Part shown: positions 1 through 6,299 of the stretch, in pieces
Layout of the letters: each line of letters starts with the position of its first letter
How positions within the stretch are numbered: position 1 is the stretch's first letter
DNA from: Acidimicrobiia bacterium
Lineage (GTDB): Bacteria > Actinomycetota > Acidimicrobiia > Acidimicrobiales > JACDCH01
Length of the DNA stretch: 17,641 nt
Assembly (NCBI GenBank): GCA_013694495.1
Contig: JACDCH010000540.1
Span: 1-17,641 of the forward strand
Reading direction: 5' to 3'
Notes under the pieces: generated by a model
What the model saw: the letters and a program-made list of their open reading frames with translations, nothing else
Database searches by the model: none
Told to the model about the DNA's origin: nothing
Made by a program: the position numbers and the translations under genes

Positions 1-299
1 GTGCCGAGCCGAGCCAGCAACCGGGCCGCGACCTGGGCCTCCACGATCGGCGCCGGCGCCACCGCGCGCCCCACCTGCTCGGCTACGAGCGCGAGGTCGA
101 GGAAGGAGGCCGACCAGCCGCCGTGCGCCTCGTCGACGGCCATCGGCACCGCGCCCATCTCCACGACCCGGGCCCAGAGCGCAGGGTCGAACCCCAAGGG
201 CTCGGCCGCCCGGACCCGCTCGGTCGGCGCCTGCTTCGCGAAGAGCCCGGCGAAGGCCCCCACCAGCTGCTCCTGCTCGGGTGTGAGCCGCAGATCCAC
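1..299 (-). CDS. Acyl-CoA dehydrogenase, N-terminal part (runs off the left edge)
   Basis: Partial gene; only the first 99 codons are in the window. The translation opens VDLRLTPEQEQLVGAFAGLF and continues through an all-helical stretch with VVEMGAVPMAVDEAHGGW and ALVAEQVGRAVAPAP. This is the usual N-terminal domain of the acyl-CoA dehydrogenase family, FAD enzymes that make 2-enoyl-CoA. The style (short helices, AEQVGRAVAPAP) resembles acdB at 7444-8463 more than acdA or acdC, so it may be a small subunit of a heteromeric enzyme; that is inference. The GTG at 299-297 is chosen because a TACGTT -10 element (312 to 307, minus) puts the transcript start at about 300, immediately before it. It is divergent from the thioesterase at 348, with the TAAC-N6-GTCA box at 321-334 between them. 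The FAD and catalytic parts lie outside the window. Confidence 0.85.
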   Translation of the reverse strand, partial: MDLRLTPEQEQLVGAFAGLFAKQAPTERVRAAEPLGFDPALWARVVEMGAVPMAVDEAHGGWSASFLDLALVAEQVGRAVAPAPIVEAQVAARLLARLG

Positions 300-306
300 G
301 CTGGGC

Positions 307-335
307 AACGTACTCCGGACTAACACCAACGTCAC
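307..335 (-). promoter_or_regulatory. Predicted promoter of the left-edge acyl-CoA dehydrogenase, leaderless
   Basis: Read on the minus strand, GTGACG (335-330) is followed by a 17-nt spacer and TACGTT (312-307). Seven bases past the hexamer is position 300, one base before the GTG start at 299. The -35-like element lies partly inside the box at 321-334. Predicted from sequence only. Confidence 0.45.
321..334. promoter_or_regulatory. Candidate operator, T(G/A)AC-N6-GTCA box 1
   Basis: The sequence TAACACCAACGTCA lies in the 48-bp divergent region between the acyl-CoA dehydrogenase (start 299, minus) and the thioesterase (start 348, plus). It shares the TRAC-N6-GTCA architecture with four other promoter-region sites in this window. 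It sits next to TACGCT (336-341), a -10-like hexamer whose predicted start is base 348, the first base of the thioesterase GTG. A repressor bound here would block both divergent promoters. Function is inferred from recurrence and position. Confidence 0.55.
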
Positions 336-347
336 TACGCTGCGGCG

Positions 348-1214
348 GTGGCCGACCTCGCCGAACTGCTCGCCGTCCTCGAGCTGCGCGAGGTGTCGAC
401 CGACCGCTTCGAAGCCGACCACCTCGACGAGGGCCACGGCGTCGTGTTCGGCGGCCAGCTGCTGGCCCAGTCGCTGCTGGCCGCGACACGCACCCTCCCC
501 GAGAAGCAGGTGCTGTCGCTGCACACGGTGTTCGCCCGGGGGGCGTCGCCCGAGTCGCCCCTCGACATCGCCGTCGAGACGATGCAGGCGGGCCGGGCCT
601 TTGCCAGCGTCGCCGTCACCGCGTCGCAGGGCGGGGGCCGGATCTGCACCCGCTCGCTGGTGCTGCTGCACGATCCGAGCCCCGACCTGATCCGCCACAG
701 CGACCCGGCCCCCGCCGCCGTCGCGGCCGGGCCCGACGCCGACGACGCGCCGCCCCGACCCGGGGGCTTCGACTTCTGGGACATCCGGGTCGTGGGCGAC
801 GTCGACATCAGCGACCCCGAGGCCGTCGGCCCCGCCGAGCTGCAGGTGTGGAGCCGCTTCCCCGGGGCGCCGGACGACCTCGCCACGAGCCAGGCGCTGC
901 TCGCCTACGCCAGCGACGGCTTCCTCATCGGCACCGCCATGCGCCCCCACGCCGGCGTCGGCCAGGCGCTGGCCCACACGGCGATCTCGACCACCGTGCT
1001 CACCCAGACGCTCACCTTCCACGAGCCCTTCGCCGCCGGCGACTGGTTGCTGCTCGACCACCGCAGCGGCTATGCCGGCCGGGGCCGGTCCCACGGCACG
1101 GCCGCCGTCTACGCCACCGACGGCCGCCTCGTCGCCTCCTTCGCCCAGACGAACATGATCCGCGACTTCCCGGCCGGCCAGGCCCCGGCCGCCGGCGAGA
1201 AGGCCAAGTTCTGA
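348..1214 (+). CDS. Acyl-CoA thioesterase, TesB family (double hotdog)
   Basis: 288 aa, the usual length of TesB (E. coli about 286 aa). It hydrolyses acyl-CoA to free acid and CoA in the cytosol. The N-terminal hotdog carries VFGGQLLAQSL (33-43) and the C-terminal hotdog carries YASD (187-190), the PHAGVG turn (200-205) and TFHEP (223-227). Compared from memory with the E. coli triad Asp204/Thr228/Gln278, it keeps Asp190 and Gln267 but has Val217 at the Thr position, so the active site is not textbook. The GTG start is supported by TACGCT at 336-341, which predicts a leaderless transcript. It heads a block with the DUF427 gene and a second TesB of identical length. Substrate chain length cannot be read. 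It could instead be a non-catalytic or specialised TesB-like protein. Confidence 0.85.
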   Translation: MADLAELLAVLELREVSTDRFEADHLDEGHGVVFGGQLLAQSLLAATRTLPEKQVLSLHTVFARGASPESPLDIAVETMQAGRAFASVAVTASQGGGRICTRSLVLLHDPSPDLIRHSDPAPAAVAAGPDADDAPPRPGGFDFWDIRVVGDVDISDPEAVGPAELQVWSRFPGAPDDLATSQALLAYASDGFLIGTAMRPHAGVGQALAHTAISTTVLTQTLTFHEPFAAGDWLLLDHRSGYAGRGRSHGTAAVYATDGRLVASFAQTNMIRDFPAGQAPAAGEKAKF

Positions 1215-1219
1215 CCTCT

Positions 1220-1253
1220 TCGCCGTCACTCGCTTCGCTCCGTTCCGACGAGT
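1220..1253. repeat. 34-bp intergenic repeat unit, copy matching 5054-5087
   Basis: This 34-bp stretch, containing CACTCGCTTCGCTCCGTTCC, matches 5054-5087 with one mismatch. It sits directly after the thioesterase stop and ends at the alternative upstream GTG of the DUF427 gene. The same opening (GCCGTCACTCGCT) precedes the longer repeat at 6030. It is part of a dispersed intergenic family. Confidence 0.75.
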
Positions 1254-1269
1254 GTTTACGATCCGCGCC

Positions 1270-1659
1270 GTGCAACCCTCCGGCTTCGTCGACCGGCCCG
1301 ACTACCGGGTCGACATCCTCCGCCGCCGCAACTGCGTGACCGTCCGGTTCGACGACACGCTCCTGGCCGAGTCGACCGCCTGCCTGCTGGTCGACGAGCA
1401 GGACCACGGCCTCGTCTTCTACTTCCCGCGCCACGACGTCCGCCTCGACGAGCTCACGCCCACCGATCGCACGAGCGTCTGCCCGTTCAAGGGCACCGCG
1501 TCCTACTGGCGCCTCGCCGGGCGCGGCCCGGACAGCATCGCCTGGAGCTACGAGACGCCGCATCCCGAGGTGGCGCGCCTCGCCGGCCACGTCGCCTTCT
1601 ACCAGGATGACGTGCACCTCGAGGTGGGGACCGCCCCCTACAACGGACCACGATCGTGA
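1270..1659 (+). CDS. DUF427 domain-containing protein
   Basis: Small protein of 129 aa matching the DUF427 pattern: AESTACLLVDE, FYFPRHDVRLDEL, a CPFKGTASYW block in mid-protein, AWSYETPHPEV and the C-terminal GHVAFYQDDVHLEV. These Lys-Gly and Phe-Tyr blocks are the family hallmarks; the biochemical function of DUF427 is not established. Two GTG starts are possible, 1252 and 1270. I prefer 1270 because TACGAT at 1257-1262 would start transcription at 1269 and because the dispersed repeat runs into the 1252 codon. The last four bases overlap the GTG of the next gene (GTGA, 1656-1659), so the two are probably translationally coupled. It sits between two TesB paralogues, which suggests a role in the same acyl-CoA process, but this is inference. 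Confidence 0.8.
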   Translation: MQPSGFVDRPDYRVDILRRRNCVTVRFDDTLLAESTACLLVDEQDHGLVFYFPRHDVRLDELTPTDRTSVCPFKGTASYWRLAGRGPDSIAWSYETPHPEVARLAGHVAFYQDDVHLEVGTAPYNGPRS

Positions 1660-2522
1660 GCGCGGCGCCGGCGAGCTCGGTGGCGCGGATGCTGGCGATC
1701 TTCGACGTGCAGCCCACCGGCGAGCGGCGCTTCACCGGCAGCAGCGACGCCGGCGCCCGGGCCGTGATCGACGGCAGCCAGGCCCTCGCCCAGTCGCTCG
1801 TCGCCGCATCGAAGGCTCTTCCCGAGCGGTCGGTGCGATCGGCCCACGCGGTGTTCGCCCGCCCCCTCCGGGCCGAGGCGCCCATCGACTTCGACGTCGA
1901 CGTCTTCCACGCCGGGCGGTCGTTCGCCACCGCCGTCGTCACGGTCAGCCAGGAGGATCGGGCCTGCGCCACGGTCACCGTCCTCCTCGACCGCCCCGGC
2001 CCCGACGTCGTCCGCCACGCCGACGCGCCGCCCCCTGCCGCCGACCCCCTGGACGCGATCGAGGTGGCCATGCCGATGGAGGGCAGGGAGCTGCGGGTCG
2101 ACGGGGTCGCCGACCCGAACGACCCCGCCGAGATCGGCCCGCCCGAGCTGCTGGCGTGGCTCCGGTACTCGGAGGTACCGGCTCGCGACGACCTGGCCAA
2201 GGCGCTCCTCGCCCACTTCACCGGGCACCTCGGCATCTCCACCACGCTGCGGCACCACGCCGGGGTGGGCACGGCGATGGCCCACCGGGCCATCTCCACC
2301 GCCGTCCTCACGATCGGGGTCGCCTTCCACGAGCCCGTCCGCTGGGACGGCTGGCTCCTCTACCGCCACGAGAGCGCCCACGCCGGCGCCGGCCTGTCGT
2401 ACGTGCGGGGCCAGGTGTTCACCGAGGGCGGCGACCTCCTGGCCTCGTTCACGCAGGAGGGGATGATCCGGGCCATGGCGCCCGAGGACGAGCAGGCCGT
2501 CCCGGCCGCGGCCCGGCTCTGA
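1656..2522 (+). CDS. TesB-like double-hotdog protein, second paralogue with altered active site
   Basis: 288 aa, exactly the length of the thioesterase at 348-1214 and alignable to it without gaps around the C-terminal hotdog (HAGVG at 201-205, FHEP at 224-227, ASFTQEGMIR at 263-272). The fold is therefore acyl-CoA thioesterase II. However, the position equivalent to E. coli TesB Asp204 is Gly190 (AHFTGHLG) where its neighbour has Asp190. The Thr228 position is Val217, and only Gln267 of the triad remains. It may be a catalytically weak subunit, a partner of the first TesB, or have shifted to another acyl-CoA function. The GTG start overlaps the DUF427 stop by 4 nt. The residue comparison was made by eye and from memory of E. 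coli TesB. Confidence 0.82.
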   Translation: MSAAPASSVARMLAIFDVQPTGERRFTGSSDAGARAVIDGSQALAQSLVAASKALPERSVRSAHAVFARPLRAEAPIDFDVDVFHAGRSFATAVVTVSQEDRACATVTVLLDRPGPDVVRHADAPPPAADPLDAIEVAMPMEGRELRVDGVADPNDPAEIGPPELLAWLRYSEVPARDDLAKALLAHFTGHLGISTTLRHHAGVGTAMAHRAISTAVLTIGVAFHEPVRWDGWLLYRHESAHAGAGLSYVRGQVFTEGGDLLASFTQEGMIRAMAPEDEQAVPAAARL

Positions 2523-2536
2523 CGCCGCCGGTAACG

Positions 2537-2550
2537 TGACGCACCTGTCA
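2537..2550. promoter_or_regulatory. Candidate operator, T(G/A)AC-N6-GTCA box 2
   Basis: TGACGCACCTGTCA lies in the 45-bp gap between the second TesB-like gene and the acyl-CoA ligase. It overlaps TAACGT (2532-2537), a -10-like hexamer predicting a start near 2544, upstream of the GGAGGA ribosome site (2559-2564) and the TTG start at 2568. This implies the ligase has its own controlled promoter. Confidence 0.55.
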
Positions 2551-2567
2551 GTTCCTGCGGAGGACGG

Positions 2568-4070
2568 TTGAACGAGCACGACGACGCAGGGCCGGGAGCC
2601 GACGGCCAGCCCGCCAGCTACCTGCGGCGCTGCGCCTGGTTCGCCACCGCCCGTCCCGCCCAGGTCGCACTGTGGTTCGCCGCCCTCGAAGGCAGCGAGC
2701 GGCCGGTCACCTGGGCCGAGCTCGACGAGCGCTCGACGCAGGTTGCCCACGGCCTGGCCGCCCGGGGGGTCGCGACGGGCGACCGGGTGGCGGTCGGCCT
2801 GCGCAACTCACCGGCGCTGATCGAGTCGGTCATCGGCACGTGGAAGCTCGGCGCCACGCCGGTGCCGCTGCGGTGGGACCTGCCCGCCTGGGAGCAGCAA
2901 CGGGTGCTCGAGGTGATCGATCCCACGGTGCACCTCGGGGCCGACGCGGTCGACTGGGTCGACGGCACCCGCGCCCTCGGCACCGAAGCACTGCCCGAAG
3001 CCGTCGCCCCGTTCACCCACGGCATCTGCTCCAGCGGCTCGACCGGCACGCCCAAGGTCATCCTCATCGACCGCCCCGGCACGTGGGACGACACCATCGG
3101 CCAGCCCTTCCCCGCCGCCTGGCTCGAGGTGCCCCGTCCCCAGGTCGTGCTCGTGCCCGCGCCGATGTACCACACGAACGGGTTCATGGCGCTCTACAAC
3201 CTCCTGGCCGGCGACACGCTCGTGCTGATGGAGAAGTTCGACGCGGCCCGGGTGGTCGACCTCGTCGAGCGCCACCGGGTGTCCACGTTCACGGCCACGC
3301 CGACGATGCTCCAGCGCATCGCCGACCTGCCCGGGATCGACGAGCGCGACCTGTCCAGCGTCGTGTGGGTGCTGCAGGGCGCGGCCGGGATCGCGTCGTC
3401 GCTGGTGCGCCGGTGGCTCGACCTCGTCGGGCCCGAGCACTTCTTCATGTCGTACGGGATGACCGAGGGCCTCGGCCTGGCCTGCCTGCGGGGGGACGAG
3501 TGGCTCGAGCACCCCGGCAGCGTCGGGCGCGGCTACCGAGAGACCGAGATCCGCATCAAGGCCACCGACGGCGGGCTCCTGCCGTCGGGCGAGCTCGGCG
3601 AGATCTGGCTCCGGTCGCCGTCGACGGGGATGTACCGCTACCTCGGGGGCGGGGAGGGCACCGCCCCCAGCCTCACCACCGATGCCGACGGCTTCTCGAC
3701 GGCCGGCGACCTCGGCATCCTCGACGAGGAGGGCTACCTCACCATCGTCGACCGGCGGGTCGACATGGTCGTGACCGGCGGCGCCAACGTCTACCCGGCC
3801 GAGGTCGAGAACGCCCTGATCGAGCACCCCGGCATCGCCGACGTCGTGGTGATCGGTCTGGCCGACCCCGAGTGGGGCCGGCGGGTGCACGCCATCGTCG
3901 AGGCGGCCGACCCGGCGGCGCCGCCCAGCGAGGCCGACGTCATCGCCTTCGCCAAGCAGCACCTGGCCGCCTACAAGGCGCCGAAGACCGTCGAGGTCGT
4001 CGACGCCATCCCCCGCAGCGAGGCCACGAAGGTGAGCCGCTCGGCACTGGTCGAGGCCCGCGGCGGCTGA
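2568..4070 (+). CDS. Acyl-CoA synthetase / AMP-dependent CoA ligase (FadD-like)
   Basis: 500-aa cytosolic ligase that adenylates a carboxylic acid with ATP and transfers it to CoA. All adenylate-forming motifs are visible: the P-loop SSGSTGTPK (155-163), PAPMYHTNG (197-205), SYGMTEG (295-301), the STAGDLG Asp at 381, the hinge DRRVDMVVTGGANVYP (395-410) and the C-terminal Lys in EATKVSR (Lys488). The length fits a soluble medium or unusual-acid ligase rather than a large fusion. The TTG start is backed by GGAGGA at 2559-2564, three bases upstream, a slightly tight spacing. A box at 2537-2550 lies upstream and a GACCC/GGGTC hairpin sits on its stop codon. The acid substrate cannot be predicted from the sequence. 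Confidence 0.92.
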   Translation: MNEHDDAGPGADGQPASYLRRCAWFATARPAQVALWFAALEGSERPVTWAELDERSTQVAHGLAARGVATGDRVAVGLRNSPALIESVIGTWKLGATPVPLRWDLPAWEQQRVLEVIDPTVHLGADAVDWVDGTRALGTEALPEAVAPFTHGICSSGSTGTPKVILIDRPGTWDDTIGQPFPAAWLEVPRPQVVLVPAPMYHTNGFMALYNLLAGDTLVLMEKFDAARVVDLVERHRVSTFTATPTMLQRIADLPGIDERDLSSVVWVLQGAAGIASSLVRRWLDLVGPEHFFMSYGMTEGLGLACLRGDEWLEHPGSVGRGYRETEIRIKATDGGLLPSGELGEIWLRSPSTGMYRYLGGGEGTAPSLTTDADGFSTAGDLGILDEEGYLTIVDRRVDMVVTGGANVYPAEVENALIEHPGIADVVVIGLADPEWGRRVHAIVEAADPAAPPSEADVIAFAKQHLAAYKAPKTVEVVDAIPRSEATKVSRSALVEARGG

Positions 4071-4082
4071 CCCCACGGGGTC
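4069..4082 (+). terminator. Terminator-like hairpin at the ligase stop codon
   Basis: GACCCCACGGGGTC forms a GACCC/GGGTC stem with a CACG loop, overlapping the TGA of the ligase (4068-4070) and followed by the short pyrimidine run TTCT. There is no long T tract, so termination would be weak or Rho-assisted. The next promoter and box follow immediately at 4086, consistent with separation of two transcription units. Confidence 0.4.
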
Positions 4083-4085
4083 TTC

Positions 4086-4099
4086 TGACACTAACGTCA
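4086..4099. promoter_or_regulatory. Candidate operator with embedded -10, box 3 (crotonase gene)
   Basis: TGACACTAACGTCA lies 40 bp upstream of the crotonase-family ATG. The hexamer TAACGT (4092-4097) within it fits an actinobacterial -10 and predicts a start near 4104, giving a leader of about 36 nt that contains GGAG (4131-4134). A protein on the box would cover the -10 directly, the expected geometry for repression. It matches the perfect palindrome at 8472-8485 at 12 of 14 positions. Confidence 0.6.
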
Positions 4100-4139
4100 C
4101 CGGGCGATCCCCGACCGCAGACCCCGAGCTGGAGCGCCG

Positions 4140-5048
4140 ATGCCCGAGTACAAGTTCGTGAAGTACGAGACGTTCGACGACGGTCGCATCGTGCGGCTCG
4201 TGCTCAACCGGCCCGAGTCCCGCAACGCGCAGAACCGGGGGATGCTCGTCGAGCTCGACGAGGCGTTCCTGCACGCCGAGGCCGACGACCAGGTGCGCGT
4301 CGTGATCCTCGGCGGCGAGGGGCTGATGTTCTCGTCCGGCCACGACATGGGCTCCAAGGTGTCGATGGAGGAGTACGCGCCGGGGCCCAACCAGCACCCG
4401 ACGCGCGCCACGAACGGCGGCACCCGCGAGGGCGCCGAGAACCGGATGCTCCAGGAGTGGCACTACTTCTTCCAGAACACGCTGCGGTGGCGGAACCTGC
4501 GCAAGATCACCATCGCCCAGGTGCACGGCGACGTGTACGCCGCCGGCCTGATGCTCATGTGGGCCTGCGACCTCATCGTCGGCTCGGAGGAGGTGCGCTT
4601 CGCCGACGTGGTGGGCACCCGGCTCGGCATGTGCGGCGTCGAGTACTTCGGGCACCCGTGGGAGTTCGGGCCCCGCAAGGCCAAGGAGCTCATGCTCACC
4701 GGTGACTCCATCGACATCCACGAGGCGCACGCCCTCGGCATGGTGTCCAAGGTCTTCCCGCTCGAGGAGCTACCGGACCGCACCCTCGACCTCGCCCGCC
4801 GCATCGCCCAGCTCCCCACCATGACGGCGCTCCTCGTCAAGGAGTCGGTCAACCAGACCGTCGACAACATGGGCTTCCACAACGCGCTGCAGGCCTGCTT
4901 CACCCTCCACCAGCTCAACCACGCCCACTGGGCCGAGGTGCGCGAGGACAAGTACCCCATCGCCGACGAGGCCCACGGCGTGCCCAACTGGCGCGACGCC
5001 CCGCCCATCGTCCCCGCGGTGAAGGACAAGGTCCGGGCCGACGCCTGA
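4140..5048 (+). CDS. Enoyl-CoA hydratase/isomerase (crotonase) family protein
   Basis: 302 aa. The crotonase core shows LNRPESRNAQN (22-32), the first oxyanion-hole loop MFSSGHDMG (63-71), the second loop VHGDVYAAGLM (128-138) and the helical C-terminus ending in a KESVN block. Family members usually hydrate or isomerise 2-enoyl-CoA. By my alignment to rat mitochondrial enoyl-CoA hydratase, the catalytic Glu144 and Glu164 positions are Met138 and Val158 here. Asp156, Glu168 and Glu175 (in FGHPWEFG) are nearby acids that could substitute. The reaction may therefore be isomerisation, hydrolysis or another crotonase reaction. There is also an insertion at about residues 75-100. GGAG at 4131-4134 supports the ATG. 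It has its own promoter and box, and the SDR lies downstream after 204 bp of repeat. Confidence 0.85.
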   Translation: MPEYKFVKYETFDDGRIVRLVLNRPESRNAQNRGMLVELDEAFLHAEADDQVRVVILGGEGLMFSSGHDMGSKVSMEEYAPGPNQHPTRATNGGTREGAENRMLQEWHYFFQNTLRWRNLRKITIAQVHGDVYAAGLMLMWACDLIVGSEEVRFADVVGTRLGMCGVEYFGHPWEFGPRKAKELMLTGDSIDIHEAHALGMVSKVFPLEELPDRTLDLARRIAQLPTMTALLVKESVNQTVDNMGFHNALQACFTLHQLNHAHWAEVREDKYPIADEAHGVPNWRDAPPIVPAVKDKVRADA

Positions 5049-5053
5049 GTCGG

Positions 5054-5087
5054 TCGCCGTCACTCGCTTCGCTCCGTTCCGGCGAGT
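5054..5087. repeat. 34-bp intergenic repeat unit, copy matching 1220-1253
   Basis: It matches 1220-1253 at 33 of 34 positions. It begins six bases after the crotonase stop and is followed within 10 bp by the longer repeat at 5097-5189, so the two modules appear to travel together here. Nothing coding is supported in this gap. Confidence 0.75.
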
Positions 5088-5096
5088 TCTCTGGCC

Positions 5097-5189
5097 CTCG
5101 CTCCGCTCGGTCGTTGCGGTCCTCGGCCGACTTCGTCGCCCTGCGGCCGATCCCTGGGGGCTCTGCCCCCAGACCCCCAGCGCCTCCGG
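5097..5189. repeat. 93-bp dispersed intergenic repeat, copy A
   Basis: It aligns without gaps to 6030-6122 with 7 mismatches in 93 bp (copy A opens CTCGCTCCGCTCGG). Near its end is a GC stem-loop: GGGGGC (5156-5161), loop TCT, GCCCCC (5165-5170), followed by AGACCCCCAGCGCCTCCGG. The loop base change T to C in the other copy leaves the stem intact. The remaining 5190-5252 before the SDR shows no clear promoter or coding signal. Role unknown; the hairpin lacks a T tract. Confidence 0.85.
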
Positions 5190-5252
5190 CCGTCGGCAGG
5201 CGCACCGGCCTGAGCCCGTTGTTCCTCCGCAACTCCTGACGGGGCCGGGGCG

Positions 5253-6011
5253 ATGAACCGCTTCGACCTCACCGGCAAGGTCGCCCTCGTCACCGGGGGC
5301 AGCCGGGGCATCGGCCGGGCCATCGTCCAGGGGTTCGCCGAGGCCGGCGCCGACGTCGTCGTCGCCAGCCGCAAGCTCGACGCGTGCGAGGCGGCGGCCG
5401 CCGAGGTCGCCGCCACCACGGGGCGCGAGGCGATGGCCGCGGCCTGCCACGTCGGGCGCTGGGAGGACTGCGACCGCCTCGCCGACGCTGTCTACGAGCG
5501 GTTCGGCCGCTGCGACGTCCTGGTCAACAACGCCGGCATGTCGCCGCTGTACCCGGATCTGGCGTCGGTCACCGAGGAGCTCTACGACAAGGTCCACGCG
5601 GTGAACGCCCGCGGCCCGTTCCGCCTCTCGTCGCTGATCGGCACGCGCATGGCCGCCGGCGGCGGGGGCTCGATCATCAACGTCTCGACCGGCGGGTCGC
5701 AGCGCCCGGATCACTCCGATCTCCCGTACGCGATGGCCAAGGCCGGTCTCAACGCCCTCACGCTCGGCCTTGCCGGCGCGTGGACCCCCGAGGTGCGGGC
5801 CAACGTCGTGCTCCCGGGCGCCTTCGACACCGACATCGCCCAGGCCTGGTCGCCCGAGACGCGGGAGGCGGCCGCCCGGATGAACCCGATGGGGCGCATG
5901 GGCGTACCCGACGACATGGTCGGCGTCTGCCTCTTCCTCGCCAGCGACGCCTCGCGCTACGTGAACGGCGCCCAGATCCTCGTCGACGGCGGCGCCTTCC
6001 GCAGCCTCTGA
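5253..6011 (+). CDS. Short-chain dehydrogenase/reductase (classical SDR)
   Basis: 252 aa, the standard length of a classical SDR, cytosolic. The Rossmann motif TGGSRGIG is at 14-21, NNAG at 92-95, an active-site Asn in VNA (118), Ser145/Thr146 in NVST, and YAMAK gives Tyr159 and Lys163. The C-terminal ILVDGGAF is typical. Arg40-Lys41 after the second strand (VASRK) favours NADP(H) over NAD, an inference. In this context it probably oxidises or reduces a hydroxyacyl or keto intermediate after the crotonase step, but the substrate is unknown. No convincing ribosome site is visible before the ATG, only a G-rich stretch. It is separated from the crotonase gene by repeats and is convergent with acdA, with another repeat copy between them. 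Confidence 0.9.
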   Translation: MNRFDLTGKVALVTGGSRGIGRAIVQGFAEAGADVVVASRKLDACEAAAAEVAATTGREAMAAACHVGRWEDCDRLADAVYERFGRCDVLVNNAGMSPLYPDLASVTEELYDKVHAVNARGPFRLSSLIGTRMAAGGGGSIINVSTGGSQRPDHSDLPYAMAKAGLNALTLGLAGAWTPEVRANVVLPGAFDTDIAQAWSPETREAAARMNPMGRMGVPDDMVGVCLFLASDASRYVNGAQILVDGGAFRSL

Positions 6012-6029
6012 GTGAGTTCTCCGCCGTCA

Positions 6030-6122
6030 CTCGCTCCGCTCGATCGTTCCGGTCCTCGGCCGGCTTCGTCGCCGTGCGGCCGATGCCCGGGGGCTCCGCC
6101 CCCAGACCCCCAGCGCCTCCGG
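6030..6122. repeat. 93-bp dispersed intergenic repeat, copy B
   Basis: Gapless partner of copy A at 5097-5189 (86 of 93 identical). Its hairpin is GGGGGC (6089-6094), loop TCC, GCCCCC (6098-6103). It lies in the 288-bp region between the convergent SDR and acdA genes, where it could help end transcription. The rest of that region (6123-6299) holds only a doubtful small reading frame at 6152-6244. Confidence 0.85.
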
Positions 6123-6151
6123 CGGGTCTGAACGGCGCGAGCCGGCGGGCG

Positions 6152-6244
6152 TCAGGGCGGCCGGTCGACCAACGCCAGCTCGGCGGCGTCGGGCGGTTCG
6201 GAGACGTCGGCCCACCGGTCGATGTCGTCGAGGTCGAGCGGCAC
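6152..6244 (-). CDS. Possible small open frame, 30 aa, doubtful
   Basis: On the minus strand a GTG at 6244 opens VPLDLDDIDRWADVSEPPDA and ends at a TGA (6154-6152) after 30 residues. The codon pattern (GAC/CTC repeated) looks coding-like and the peptide is acidic. There is no clear ribosome site and I recognise no family. It could be a small protein, the remnant of a decayed gene, or chance in GC-rich DNA. It lies just downstream of the acdA stop on the same strand. Confidence 0.2.
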   Translation of the reverse strand: MPLDLDDIDRWADVSEPPDAAELALVDRPP

Positions 6245-6299
6245 CGTGGCACCGACGGCGTCGTGCGTTCCCGCACGGCGACGGCGTGAACCGACGCTC

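Noticed and set aside
1..690. Long plus-strand frame of 229 codons at the left edge
   Set aside because: Its product is low-complexity Ser/Arg/Pro/Thr-rich and it is antisense to a recognisable acyl-CoA dehydrogenase N-terminus and then out of frame with TesB. It is a GC-rich shadow.
2808..4730. 640-codon minus-strand frame across the ligase and crotonase genes
   Set aside because: The product is rich in Arg, Gly, Val, Leu, Asp and His with no domain. It lies opposite two clear enzymes with intact motifs, so it is an antisense shadow typical of high GC.
5054..6122. A CRISPR array in the repeated intergenic sequence
   Set aside because: There are only two long copies about 930 bp apart with a gene between them, with no regular short repeats or spacers.
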